Shown piece by piece: positions 24,745-35,935 of a stretch of 64,000 bases of DNA. The stretch spans positions 4,767,001 through 4,831,000 of the forward strand of contig OZ020309.1 in NCBI GenBank assembly GCA_963971305.1, read 5' to 3'. Within the stretch, counting starts at the first letter, position 1. Every line of letters starts with the position of its first letter. The notes under the pieces were generated by a model that searched no databases, was not told the DNA's origin, and saw only the letters and a program-made list of their open reading frames with translations. The DNA comes from Arcuatula senhousia. Its lineage: Eukaryota; Mollusca; Bivalvia; Mytilida; Mytilidae. Position numbers and translations under genes: made by a program.

Positions 24745-25225
24745 AGCAACATTTCGTTCGCTCTAGCTTTTCCTTCCTGTGTGGCACATGTAGCAACATT
24801 TTTACGCTCCAGCTTATGAAGTTTACAAATGGCAACTGCATGATTCGTTCATATTCCAGAGCTTATGGAACATACATCTGCCACACATGTCACACAAATT
24901 GATAACACAGGGTTATGTTACTCCTCATTTGTTGTCCTAACTAAAACATGTTATTGCAGACATCATGCGCTTTTTGGGATTTCTACCTCTCTCAGAGCAC
25001 AGATGTTGGGCTTGCCATGCGGAATTAAAACAATCTGAAATTGCTTACCCTTCCTGACACGCGAGTTTACTCCTCTTAAGACCTGGGTTCACGTTGTTGG
25101 TTGACTTTCATTTGTTTTATATGTTTTATGTTTCTATGTGCTGTTCTCGTTTGTTTTAAATGGTTTTGTCTCTGCCGTTTCGAACCTTAGACATTCGAAT
25201 GCCCAATTGGTACCTCTCTGATTTT
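24745..25225 (+). mobile_element. Decayed PLE 3' fragment
   Basis: Contains weak matches to the terminal coding part (AGCTTATGAAGTTTACA, ACACAGGGTTATGTTACTCC, GGGATTTCTACCTCTCTCAG) and then the 3'UTR ending TTGGTACCTCTCTG. Heavily mutated, with a small internal duplication near 24760-24820. Confidence 0.55.
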
Positions 25226-26666
25226 TAGAGCAGTGACATATTAGGACCAATACCGACGACCAAACACACTAGACACAAACACATTATAGATGTCATTGTA
25301 ACAATATACATATATTGCCCGCACATTTTTAGTACTGTCAATGTTAAAGTGCTTTTGTGTCTCCTGTTGTTTTTGTTTAGTCTGTTCCTTTATTTGTTTC
25401 TGCTTTTCGTTTATTAGTGTAAGTAAGCGGCGACTAAGCGTCTCTGGATTTGACGTAAATTCCCAGCCCACAGAATAACCGAGGTGTGTAACCTAGTTGG
25501 CTGTTGCTGCAGAGGGCATCATCCGCATCAGGTCATAATACAGAAAGTCTTAACGCTGACCCTAGTTGACCAACGCGTGTGGAGAGTGTCGAGCTGCTTC
25601 CACATAGAAAAATCACTTTGTGAGCTGCCAAGCATTGCACCACATAGGCTCAATTTTCCGCCACTTATACTCATCTCTCCCGCTTTCCAATGGTCTACTG
25701 TTTCTTTGTTTCCCATCCCTACCCAATATTTTTCATCATCATCATTTACCTATAGTGTTGCTTTGACGTTAAACTCACCGATTCACATAATCACTCAGGT
25801 GTTCATATGGTAACAAAATCATTTTCAGGTTAATGATATCGTGTTTTATGAAATTCTAACGTATATGCAGTGCCATTTCAGTAGGGTACACTTTTTTTTG
25901 CAAAACATCGTGCACTTTAAATTATTACTAACGTAAAGGTTAAAATTCATATGACCTTGGGGATAAATAATCAAGGTCAGATGTTGTAGACATTGACCAA
26001 TACCTGATCATGTCAACAATATACATACCATAAAACTTATTTAAGCTTTTTGAAAAATTAAAAATTTAAATATTTGGAAAAGAAACGTTAATTTCAAATT
26101 TTGGTTATATCAACAGAGTTATTTTGCTCCGTTACCATAGTAACCATGATTGCTAAGGCTGCTTTGTGTTGTATATTTATCACAACAACTAAACATTTTT
26201 ATAATTATGCATTAATAAGGTAGCAATGGCACAACATCCAAAAAGTATTCAGGTTTATAGCATTTTTTTCATATTTTTTGAAGATTACAGTGGTTGCCTA
26301 GCAACCGATTCAAAGCTATTATCCTTGACAATTTTACCAAACTTTGTTTGAAAAGTGAACTTAGGATTATATGCAACCTAATTAAAAACTAATCTGACTC
26401 TATTTCAACATTTATCTTTATATTATCTGCAATTGAAAATGAACAACCATTAATTTTGGGCATAAATATCATTAAAATATTTACTTATTGATGGTGGCCA
26501 TGGTAACCAACATGTTCAATTTTTCAACATTGACCTAAATTATGAAACAATATTATCACCCAAGACCAATAAGGTATAACCTGCTGGTATTACCTTGGTA
26601 TTTGATTGTATGCAAGTATAAAAAAGAAAGACACCATTTTGAAGCAATATTTTCTATAAAAATACC
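25226..26666. other. Interior of the TTAA element, no gene seen
   Basis: Open frames at 25241-25813 on both strands overlap each other and show no recognisable domain. I see only AT-rich non-coding sequence. Confidence 0.4.
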
Positions 26667-27229
26667 CAAACGGTAAAGAGTTAAACACTAGTTGAAAACA
26701 ATACGTCATTTTCGAGTTTATTCCTTTTCCGGAAAAATCTCTTTCAATTACACAGAAATAATCACTTTACTTTCCAGTTTGCGAGTCACGCTGGTTTATT
26801 GCCCCGTAGATATAATTATTCAAAAGTGATTACAATAATTATCTCTATAAACGTTAAATACTTCAACTGAATAAAAATGTTCTAACAAGTGTGAAATATT
26901 GCCAAAATCGAAGATTCTGTCTTTAATAAACAACAAAGCAATATTTAATTTGGCCTTTTGCACTTTATTGCACCGGAAGTCGCTATGTTTGGAAAAAAAA
27001 TAAAAGAAATCTTTCCTGTTTCCCAAGCCATTCCGCACTTAATCGAAACTTACGTATTTGTCATCAGTAATCAAAATCATTTTACATTCTTTTTGCATTC
27101 TGGGCTCTTTAACTTTCAAACGTATTTTTTTTCAAAAAAAAAATCATACACCTAATTATAGATTCAGGCTATAGCTTTACGTCGGGGCAAATAATCATCA
27201 GTTAAGAACAAAATAAATACAGTACTCGT

Positions 27230-27470
27230 ATGGTAAAAGCTTCCCTCTCTCCCCATTTACCATTGTACGATATACCATCCCCATACACCATTTACTATCC
27301 CCATCCCCATACACCATTAACCATTTCCATCCCCATCCCCATACACTATTTACCATCCCCATCCCCATTTACCATTCCAATCCCCATTTACCATTCCAAT
27401 CCCCATTTACCATTCCAATCCCCATTTACCATTCCAATCCCCATGCATCATACATTTTCCCCATACCCAC
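27230..27470 (+). repeat. CCCATT-type minisatellite, block 1
   Basis: Irregular repeats of CATCCCCATACACCATTTAC becoming a regular 18-bp ATTCCAATCCCCATTTACC array. Frames across it are low-complexity artefacts. Confidence 0.85.
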
Positions 27471-27539
27471 AATGCCATTGTTTATTATCGACAATCTTAT
27501 TCAATCTACTTATTATTAATTTAATTATTTATTTATTTA

Positions 27540-28045
27540 TAAACAAATTATCAAGAATATTCAAAAATATATAGTGTTTATTTTTATTTGTTTATTTAAT
27601 ATTTAATTTAAGGAGTTGTTTTTTTCATTAATTCTAGAATCATTAATAATATATAAAAATAATGTAAGCACTTTCCATAGAGATCTACGGCCGTAATTTA
27701 AAACAACATACATGTACGTCATTTAATTTGATCCTGAACTTTCTGGTACATGTAACTTGTGCACGGTCTGTTTATACTAATTTTTATAAGCCAGTATCTA
27801 TAAACAATTTAGAAAGAAATTTTAAAATATAAGAGTTTATTTTATTAATTTATTTAATATTTAATTTAAGGAGTTGTATTTCATTTATTGTAGAATTATT
27901 TATAATATATAGAAATAATGTTAGCAATTTCCATAGAGATGTTAAGCCGTAACTTAAAACAACATACATGTACGTCATTTAACTTGATCCTGAACTTTGC
28001 GGTAACTTGTGCACAGTCTATTTATATTTTTCTATAAGCCAGTAT
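27540..28045 (+). repeat. Tandem pair of ~270-bp units between minisatellites
   Basis: Two adjacent diverged units share TATTTAATATTTAATTTAAGG, TTTCCATAGAGAT, ACAACATACATGTACGTCATT and AAGCCAGTATCTA (about 27540-27805 and 27820-28045). The pair sits between the two CCCATT blocks, all absent from copy A. Confidence 0.7.
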
Positions 28046-28174
28046 CTACATATGAATTCCCTTACAATAAAATATTTTTTTTATTTAAAATATTGAAAGT
28101 TTAAATTAAGATTTATATTGTCATTTAAAATTCATATTTACTTTTTTAAAAGATGGTGTAATCAAATTCGAAAT

Positions 28175-28370
28175 AACGTTTACCATCCCCATTCCCCATT
28201 TACCATTCAATGGACCAATCAAATTCGAGATACCATTTGCCATCCCCATTCCCCATTTACCATTCATATTTACTATCCCCATCCCCATACACGATACCAT
28301 TCCCCATATACCATGTACTATTCACCATCCCTTTCCCCATCCCCATTCCCCATCCCCCCATATACTATAG
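28175..28370 (+). repeat. CCCATT-type minisatellite, block 2
   Basis: Same simple-sequence theme (TACCATCCCCATTCCCCATT) as 27230-27470, closing the insertion private to copy B. Confidence 0.8.
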
Positions 28371-28879
28371 ATTGGGAAGCTTTTACTATACAGGGACTGT
28401 ATGTGCGCTTATGCTCACTAGTGATACCCTCGTTACTAAAAAAATCGTTGATAACACCAAAGTATTCAGTAAACAGAAAGTAGATGATATAGGACCAAAA
28501 CTAAAATTGCTATACACCATATGCTACTATTGAGTCAAATTGCCTAAAATTTTAAACGGAAATATTGTTTTACATATTACTGTCGGTCATACAAGTATTT
28601 AAAATATAACCACATGCTTCAATAATACAAATACCAAAATTGTAAAACAGGTGATTTTCTTATGCTGTCTTTATGCATATTACAAAGAGTAATTAACCTC
28701 TTATCATCAGCATTTGAATCAAAACACTGGAAGATCACATCACCAGATCAATAAAAACCAGAAGTTAAGTATTTAACGAAAAGTACTCAACGGGTTCGAA
28801 CAAGGAAGCCAAATATAGCACCAGGGATTACGAACATGTGCAGTTGAAGGAAATAAACTTGGCGTTTTAAATAATTTTG

Positions 28880-29150
28880 AATTTTACAAACAGAAATGTC
28901 AACTCCTACGTTGTAAACCTTCGATTTAATCGGGAATCGATCAAAAGTTTGAAAATAAAAAGCAAGTCCAAAAACCGTGCACGATGAAAGCCCAAAAGCC
29001 GAATAACGGAACCCTGACACGTTTTCTGAAGCAGAGTTAGCCTGCTATGGTAACATGAAGATAATGCTTCGTTTCAAAACTTGAACTCGCACATAAATTT
29101 CGTGCAAAGCAACAGCTAGTGATCATCACATAAATTCACGAACCTCATCT
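28880..29150 (-). pseudogene. Decayed GPCR remnant (copy B, minus strand)
   Basis: On the minus strand this aligns with the TM2-end to loop-2 part of the receptor family: the LHEIYVRVQ-like, VLSSCTVFGLAFYFQTFDR-like and KSKVYNVGV-like pieces. Stops and frameshifts break it up. It matches 9905-10150, but the N-terminal half is replaced by unrelated sequence at 29150-29330. Confidence 0.7.
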
Positions 29151-29449
29151 ACTTAACACCGGGTAATGCAAACTGTCAAACAAACATTCTAACAACCAAA
29201 TGTTTTAAATAACATTGCATTTAATTGGTCGACAACAACGATAAAAATCAGTACCGGTGGTTATTATTGCTTAATTGACAAGAGTGAGATCGCTGCACGT
29301 GCTCGCATCTCAACCTGGTCATCTCACACTGAAAGGAGTCGTTTACGGAAATATCAAGCCACTGAAATTTCTTAAGTCAATGTAGGCTACAGTTCATTAT
29401 AGTTCATTATATATTGGTATTTACTTGCAATAGTTGGCGCCATCTGTCA

Positions 29450-29545
29450 CTTTTAGTCTGTTAGTAATGGTTGTCGGCTTTTAATGTCGATTGTCTTCTG
29501 CTAGTAATGATTCTCCTCTTCTGGTGTTACTATTGTTATCTGTAA
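29450..29545 (-). repeat. GPCR-flank minisatellite, inverted (copy B)
   Basis: Duplicate of 10585-10700; the reverse complement has the GACACCAGAA/CATTACTA units. Confidence 0.55.
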
Positions 29546-29637
29546 CGATATGCAAAGTTTGTGTTATATTCCGGTATCAAATTGAAGAAGAAAAGGCGAA
29601 TGTATGTTGTCGGGTCTGAAAATACATATGACATGAC

Positions 29638-29748
29638 TGTGGTGGATCCAGAAATTTTCAAACGGGGGGCATTTATAAAAAAAAACTTCTGGGAACGGGG
29701 GGACGCCTGGTACGTCGGTCCTAAATCCACCTTTGCATGATACATGTA
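29638..29748. mobile_element. Short inverted-repeat insertion (~110 bp)
   Basis: The ends GGTGGATCCAGAAATTT and CTAAATCCACC are roughly inverted. The interior has G-rich runs (GGGGGGCATTTATAAAAAAAA). Copy A near 10780 lacks it. A related end may be at 50040-50070. Confidence 0.45.
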
Positions 29749-30539
29749 TACTTTAGTTGGAAAGAGTTACCACAACGCAATCTATGATATTTACACGAAG
29801 TCTACTAAGACCACTGTGTCTTAACTACTCCGGTAAAAAATGTTTCGTCTCAGGGTGGTCTAATTTCGAGTACATGACGGATATGCGGAAAGGGGCATAG
29901 AGTCTCAATTTTATTTCGAGTTTAGAACATCTAGAACATTATGACATTATTAAACTTCTCACCAAAAATCGTACAATTTCGCATGGTATAAGCATCATAA
30001 ACAAAAAATTAATTTTCAGCAATTATCCGGTTTCGTTTGTTTGCATTTACATCACGAAACCGGATCATATCTAAATTTTCTGTCTTATATTTAAGCTTAT
30101 ATTGATAATTAGTTCACATTTTTTTATGAACAGATTCACGATATAATCTTAACAAATAATTTTATCAAATTTTAGTACATTGACAAGGAAATGTCACATT
30201 CCGTACGCCCGTCCATATTCTGCTTATAGATTGCCATGTGATGCCATTTAGGGTCTTAAAACTTTATACCTTAATTTTATCTTATAGATACAAACAATAA
30301 TCACGTTGTACGTTAAAATAATGTATTCATTTATTGCCAAGAACTGTCAGAACAGACTATTTCACAGTCAAACGAACAATATAAAATGATCATAAATATT
30401 TAAATTACCTTCTACAATATTTTATTAGTGTTATGGTGTGTTGCAAAACGTAAACAAACTTTATATCAGCGTAAATAATTTTTATATCAACGTAAACAAA
30501 CTTCATATCAAACCTGTTGTATTATTTACACCAGACTAA

Positions 30540-30930
30540 TTAAAAAAAAGCAAAGGTGTACCAAAGGGGTAATCAGTATCATAAAACCGTAAAGACAAAG
30601 ACAAAACCGGCAGACAAAAAAATCATCGCAACAAAACAAACCAAATAACAACATAAAACACACACAAACATAACAACAAAACCGCATTCAGCAACGCGAA
30701 CTCAAGTCGAAACGAGAGTGAACTCAGGTGCTCCGGAAGAGTAAGCAGTTCCTGCTTGCTATAGCACACCCGTCACGTTGCCAAAGATCGATTAAGTGTT
30801 GGTCAAATCCGGAAAGGATGACATTACAAAACTCTATGTCAAACCAACATCTGTGCTCATCTGAGAGATAGAAATCCCGTATTTGCATACAAGCACATGA
30901 TGTCGTCCGTTGATATTATGTTCAGGTCCC
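30540..30930 (-). mobile_element. PLE 3' fragment, variant UTR
   Basis: Minus strand. It holds a decayed copy of the last ~30 codons (the region of HHALIDKYGISIS), then a UTR variant ending CCCTTTGGTACACCTTTGC. The same variant is at 45870-46055 and 62990-63215. Absent from copy A. Confidence 0.65.
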
Positions 30931-31189
30931 GAGCTTTTTATTGGATAGAATCCCTTTTCTTAGATATTCACATTAATTCTTCAAATTAAACCCAGACGGA
31001 TCGAGGTTTGTCTTTTTTTGGCTTCTTTTCGGATTTTTTTATTATTATACCCCAGTATGATCTTCATATTCATAAAGTGTTCGGCTTTTCCCACTTTTTG
31101 TAAAGCGCTTCGGGTGAGTCTTAAATGGACAAAACGAGTGTTAGGTGTAGCAAAATTTCATCGTCTGAAACTTTGTGTATTTTAGAGCC

Positions 31190-31583
31190 TGTTCATGAGA
31201 AAAAACATGCAAAACTGTAAAAGTTGTCTAGAAGCAATTTTAATTATGTGAAACGGTGAAATGCAAGTGAAAGACCATCCTATTTTACTTATTCAGGCAA
31301 ATTGATAAAATATTCATTTCATCTACACAAATAAAATAAAAACAAACACAATGAAAATTTCAAATTCCCAAATGAAATTTGATTGAAATCACCGATAAAT
31401 TAGATAAAAGCTATATATTGCTATCGAGGCCTGTATGGCAGCCATTTTGGAATTTTTCGAAGATATAAATTTGCCTAAATTAGTCTTATAGAATGGTGTT
31501 TCAGTTGCACTATAGCTTTTACAAAATGAAAACATTGCTATTGGACTATTTTGCATGGTTTTCTCATGAACAGGCTCTTAAAT
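31190..31583. mobile_element. MITE with ~22-bp terminal inverted repeats
   Basis: TTAGAGCCTGTTCATGAGAAAA at the left faces TTTTCTCATGAACAGGCTCT at the right. Copy A keeps only a single diverged arm near 12566-12596. No coding capacity. Confidence 0.65.
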
Positions 31584-31710
31584 GTAATTTTGCATTCCAC
31601 AGTGCCGATTCAACAACTTAGAAATACAAAAACAATGTCACTTTATTTGAGTACTTTCAACCGTCTTTTTAAAAAAATGTGTCGTTATCGTATAGATCCT
31701 TTATAGAACA

Positions 31711-32176
31711 TGATCATTTCTAACGCCAACCTTTCTACCATCTTAAGCGCCATAAAAAGTTTATATTTTCAGCACTACAATTTTTCACTTTCGACTTTTT
31801 GGTTTTGGTTTTTCTGTCATTTTTTTTTAATCCTCTGGATTTTACCATCAAAATAGGGTTAAAATTTTTGCCCACGAACCCTCCTATTTTCTTGTTTATA
31901 GTGTCTTTAATATGTCATAAAGAGGTTATTGACAAGGTTTTATCTAATCCTTTTTATTCTGGGATGGGTTTTAACAGCTAAAAAGTTCTGATGCTTAACC
32001 TATAAAAAAGTCAGAGAAAACCTTTTTTCGCCAAAACTTTAACGTTAATTATCTTTAAAACGAGGACAGGAACCTATCAACATTTTTTTCCTTATTTTAT
32101 ACCTTTAACTATTACCTTTTCCTTTAAGACATCAAATTTGAAACCAATCTATTTTCAATAATAGTAGCGAACATCC
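31711..32176. other. No gene seen
   Basis: T-rich sequence past the end of the duplication; the frame at 31799-31981 has no recognisable features. Confidence 0.4.
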
Positions 32177-32180
32177 TTAA

Positions 32181-32561
32181 GTGAAGTTCTCTGTAAGAAT
32201 CAGGCAAAATGTAAAAACTTTGAATCATGATTTTAAAAACACACGGTTTTGACAATAAATTGTCATTCAAAATAGCCTTCTAATGAAAAACAAACATTAG
32301 TTGATGTCTCAAGTGTCAGAGTATGGAGAAAAATTTCTGTAAAAATGATAGGAATTTAGTGTGACCTGACAGAGTTATCTCCATTAGATTCAAATTTCAT
32401 TTGCATTTCAACCAAAAAATATCTCAAATTACTGACTTATAAAAAAGTGCCAATGCATTTTTGTTACTTTTTAAGCATTTTTGAACAGTATTTAGGGGTC
32501 AAACTTGTGTGTTTTCTTAATCATGATTCACCCATTCCCTGATTCTTACAGAGAATGGCAC
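32181..32561. mobile_element. 381-bp TTAA-flanked MITE
   Basis: Inverted ends GTGAAGTTCTCTGTAAGAAT and ATTCTTACAGAGAATGGCAC are flanked by TTAA (32177-32180, 32562-32565). The inverted similarity continues inward (AATCATGATT, AAAACACAC). Third TTAA-flanked family in the window, with ends unlike the other two. Confidence 0.75.
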
Positions 32562-32565
32562 TTAA

Positions 32566-33170
32566 TTATGATATAGAATTTTATGAAAGTCATGCACATA
32601 TCACAATTTGGGGAAGAACTCTTTTCCTAGTCATAGATCTAAGCCATAATTTTGTTTCTAGGTCGACGTGTCTCGTATTATTGTCTATTCAAAAACAATC
32701 CTCATGACATGGTAATTTGGCTAAAAAGCCTATAAAAGAATGGATACAAGTTGAGGTTATAGTTAGATCTTTAAATTTTGTTGTTGTTTTTTGTGGGTTT
32801 TTTTTTTGGGGTAAAAATATTGATAATTTGATAGTAACTCTAAAACGTTAATCTTTTACTTTTTTGACTATTGTATTGTTTCGAAGCATTACAGCGATAA
32901 AAATATGTCGGTTTTGTGTGATGATATAATACTAAATCATTAGTTGTTTGAAGTGCTATGTTGGATTTAGAATCGATATGTATGATTTTTTTACATCAGT
33001 CGACAAATGCTTCTTATATAGCTGACAGTAACTTCGTGTGTTCTCAAGAGAGTTTCGTTTTGTTGTTCTCGTATAGTACTCTTGTCTCAGGTTCTCTCTT
33101 GGTGAATTGAACTTTTATCGATTAGATTTTTAAAGTGTGTTATTTTTGTGCTTTGTACAAGATAAACAAT
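32566..33170. other. No gene seen
   Basis: AT-rich, no conserved frame or repeat recognised. Confidence 0.4.
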
Positions 33171-33179
33171 AGGGGAAGG

Positions 33180-33500
33180 TTGGGCCCAAAAAACTAGTTT
33201 AACCCCGCCACATTTTATATATGCCTGACCTAAGCCAGGAATCCTTGTCGAAGCTTTTGTTTGTCCTTTTTAACTATCTGTTTTTGTTTTATGTCCAGAA
33301 ATGGGACTATTGTTGATAATTTAGGGATTTGTTCGAATCTTATGTATTGTATTTTTAGTCTTGGGCTAATGCAAGACAGCGAGCAGTGGCCTCTGGTCAT
33401 GTTGAAGACTGCTCCCTGTTTTCCATTGTGAATTTAAATTGCCGTTTCTTTAATGTTGGTTGTGTCGCCTTCACTAATTCCCCAGCTCTTTATCATATAT
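33180..33500 (+). mobile_element. PLE family-B 3'UTR-like and associated tail repeat
   Basis: Carries TAGTTTAACCCCGCCAC and a diverged CTGACCTAAGCCAGGA block (compare 4820-4870). A dispersed repeat follows, with GACAGCGAGCAGTGGCCTCTGG and TTCCATTGTG. Confidence 0.45.
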
Positions 33501-33589
33501 TACCTAAATCGATGGAACAAATATCTCTCAAATATCCATAACAGGCAAGAAAAAACTTCCATGGGTTGATAATAATCTTATAATCTTAA

Positions 33590-33715
33590 TATTTTGTGTT
33601 TCCATGTTTTACATGTTGTCTGTTTTTGTCCCGTTCTTGTTAGTGTTTACTGGTTTTGTCTCTGCCCATTCGGACTTTTGACATTCGGATACCCCATTGG
33701 GGCCTCTGCTTCTTA
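33590..33715 (+). mobile_element. PLE 3'-UTR tail
   Basis: Matches the last ~125 bases of the GIY-YIG-first family UTR (CATGTTGTCTGTTTTTGTCC ... CCATTGGGGCCTCTGCTTCTT). Confidence 0.65.
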
Positions 33716-33819
33716 ATCTGAAAATAAACAAAACCACACGACTAAACGGAGAAAGTAAAAACAGGACTGAACAAATGCAAAAGTACAGAAATTTTAAAAA
33801 AATCCTTAAAAACAAGATA

Positions 33820-33965
33820 TGACCATGGGACAATTGCAGTACCACGAGCAGCGCCTACTGGTCTCGTTGAAAGCTCCTGGCGGTTTGTCCATTGTGTTTT
33901 TTTTTCTAGATTGTCGCTTGTTATGTAAGCTGTGTTGCGTCTTTTTTTCCACAACTTTTTATTTT
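33820..33965 (+). repeat. Dispersed tail repeat
   Basis: GACCATGGGACAATTGCAG ... GGTTTGTCCATTGTG ... TTGCGTCTTTTTTTCCACAA. Same family as copies near 8130, 33360, 41570, 42290, 61230 and 63590. Confidence 0.5.
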
Positions 33966-34339
33966 CTTTGAGAAATTCTTATTGGACCTATGTAGAGAAC
34001 ATGATCTTACATCTAGCGGTACAAAAAACAGAAAATAATATTAGAAAACAACAACCAAAAAATATGAACAAGATCCAGAAAATGACATTAGATAAAAACC
34101 ACCAAATAATATGGTCTTTTATATAAAATAAAGACCGACAAAACCGTCGTTGCCTAGCTCAGACAAAAATGGCATATTAATTTACAGAAAATTCGAAAGA
34201 AAAGACAAACATCTTAAACAATTTTAGCAGCCCCCCCCCCCTTTGGCGAAAGAAAAGGACATCATTGTAGCGTGAGCAAAGCGGATCCCTCTTAGGCCAG
34301 TCAGTGGGCCCCTCTTTTCAGAATTTCTGGATTTTTAAA

Positions 34340-34845
34340 ATTTTCTCAATTGAAACATCCAACCTTACCACACCAGACAAAGGGAGAACCAACAATCCAT
34401 TAACATCACAGAACAAGAAGTCCTCAAACTATTGAAACAAATAAACCCACACAAGGAAACTGTCCCAAACATGATATGTGGGAAAGTACTGTAAGAACTT
34501 AGTACTGAAATGCTACCATCATTAAACTCATTTTCAAAAAATCACATTAGACTCGGGCAAAATACCACAAGACTGGAAGCATTCCAATGTCTGTCCAGTG
34601 TTTAAAAAAAGAAGATAAACAAGAAGCTATAAATGACCAGCCCATCTTACTCACACGCTTGGAAACAACTTAAGATCATTTCTTTTATCAAATAACTTGC
34701 AGACACAAAATTACAACAGTAACATCCAAACATTCGTCATTGTGATGGACCTTACCAAGGCATTTGACAACGTCTCTCACAAAAATCTACCATACAAGCT
34801 TCAAAACTATGGAATTGATAAAAAACGCCCTAACATTGAGAGTTT
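34340..34845 (+). pseudogene. LINE (non-LTR) reverse transcriptase fragment
   Basis: Broken frames encode ITEQEVLKLLKQINPHKET (the segment just before the RT core in CR1/Jockey-type LINEs) and, about 300 bases on, FVIVMDLTKAFDNVSHKN, the RT motif with the first catalytic aspartate, followed by KLQNYGID. Stops and frameshifts make it dead. The clade cannot be fixed by eye. Confidence 0.7.
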
Positions 34846-34849
34846 AAGT

Positions 34850-35665
34850 AGTCGGTGAATACTCTGAGGGAATGTTCATTAAATATTAGCTGAGGGTTGG
34901 AGCAATTTAAGGCGGTCATGACAAGAATGATAGGGGGTCGCTGTTAAAAAATTTAATTAAAACTGAATCTTTGAATTAAAATTAATAATATTGACATAGT
35001 TGATTCAATGTATTTCATTTGAGAGAAAAAATGCGTATTCGTGATGTCATGAATTTTTTGATATAACATTGTTTTAAAGTAACCTAGGCAAATATTTGTA
35101 TTGCATTTCCCCAACCCACGATTTTTTTTCAGTTTACATTTTCTTTTCATTTTAAGTCAATAAAGTGAGAATTTCTTTTTGCTTACAAAGTTGTTTGTGC
35201 AGTCTTTAGTAGAGATATTAGTCACCCAAAAATATGATGATACGGTGTGCTTTTAAAAAAAAACCTAGTTTATATAACGATCGGACAAGGATGGTTTGAA
35301 TAACAATCAATCTTCTCCTATTCGGATTTGATTTCTCTGAACTATTTATTGGTAGTTTGATATGGTTTTTTTTTGGCAGCGGACAACACTTCCAGCAGCT
35401 TGTGGCCATGTTTTTTTGTCATTAAATAGAAATGTTCAAACATAGCCGGTTAGAAAACAAATCCTTTACCCACGAAAATTGATGCACCACGAAAAGAGAA
35501 TTTAAAACTGTTCGTAAGCTGCAGTCTTTTAAAGCACGAATTTAAGAATCCTTGAACTGATCCTTTTTCATCAAACCACGAAAATTTGTACCCTCTAAAA
35601 TAAATGAATCCACAGTAGATAAAATTTTTGTGTTTAATGGTTTGTGCTGCTTAACCTTTCAAAAG
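34850..35665. other. No gene seen
   Basis: Contains a segment (34970-35020) like 17965-18015 (AATATTGACATAGTTGATTC), so it is partly a GPCR-flank duplicate. Otherwise uncharacterised AT-rich sequence. Confidence 0.4.
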
Positions 35666-35667
35666 CT

Positions 35668-35935
35668 TAAAGACATCATGTAGTGGTTAATGCGTCGGAC
35701 TATTAACACAAATGTTCGTTGTGTCATCAATGCAGGGGTGATAATTTCATTGGTCGATTTTCATACTCTCTCTTGATACCATTTATGAGGACGAAGATAG
35801 TCTTTCGGAAAGGACAAGATAAGATTATCTTGTGTATGGGGAGACTTTTGTAGAGTTCGATAAGAGTAGGCTACATTCGCAAACTTCAACCCTGAAGGGG
35901 GTTTATAGAATCATTAGGCTTGTGCTTGTCTGACA
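35668..35935 (+). repeat. Possible tRNA-derived SINE
   Basis: GTAGTGGTTAATGCGTCGGACT resembles the A-box/D-arm to anticodon stem of a tRNA-derived head. The following ~170 bases (ending near CCCTGAAGGGGGTTTATAG) would be the body. The B-box is not convincing, so this is tentative. Confidence 0.3.

Larger units (their letters stand above)
21667..26680. mobile_element. 5.0-kb non-autonomous TTAA-flanked element
   Basis: Terminal inverted repeats CTCTTTACCGTT / AACGGTAAAGAG are each flanked by TTAA (21663-21666 and 26681-26684). A perfect palindrome GACCCGAATTCGGGTC lies just inside the left end. Copy A runs through at 8710-8725 without it, so both ends are confirmed by an empty site. No transposase-sized frame exists inside. 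The interior holds a tandem-core element (23860-24440), a decayed PLE fragment (24745-25225) and an exon-like segment (22887-23059). TTAA suggests piggyBac-type mobilisation. Confidence 0.8.
13380..31710 (+). repeat. Segmental duplication, copy B
   Basis: Collinear with 1-12700. It is longer mainly because of insertions absent from A: 18017-19471 (1.45 kb), 21667-26680 (5.0 kb), 27230-28380, 29638-29748, 30540-30930 and 31190-31583. Copy A has its own private insertions, so the two copies mark each other's empty sites. Confidence 0.85.

Noticed and set aside
25241..25813. Overlapping frames on both strands of up to 109 codons
   Set aside because: Mutually overlapping, no domain, inside a mobile element; no splice context supports either strand.
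27230..27574. 114-codon open frame rich in Pro, Ile, His and Ser
   Set aside because: It runs through a CCCATT-type minisatellite; the frame is open only because the simple repeat lacks stop codons.
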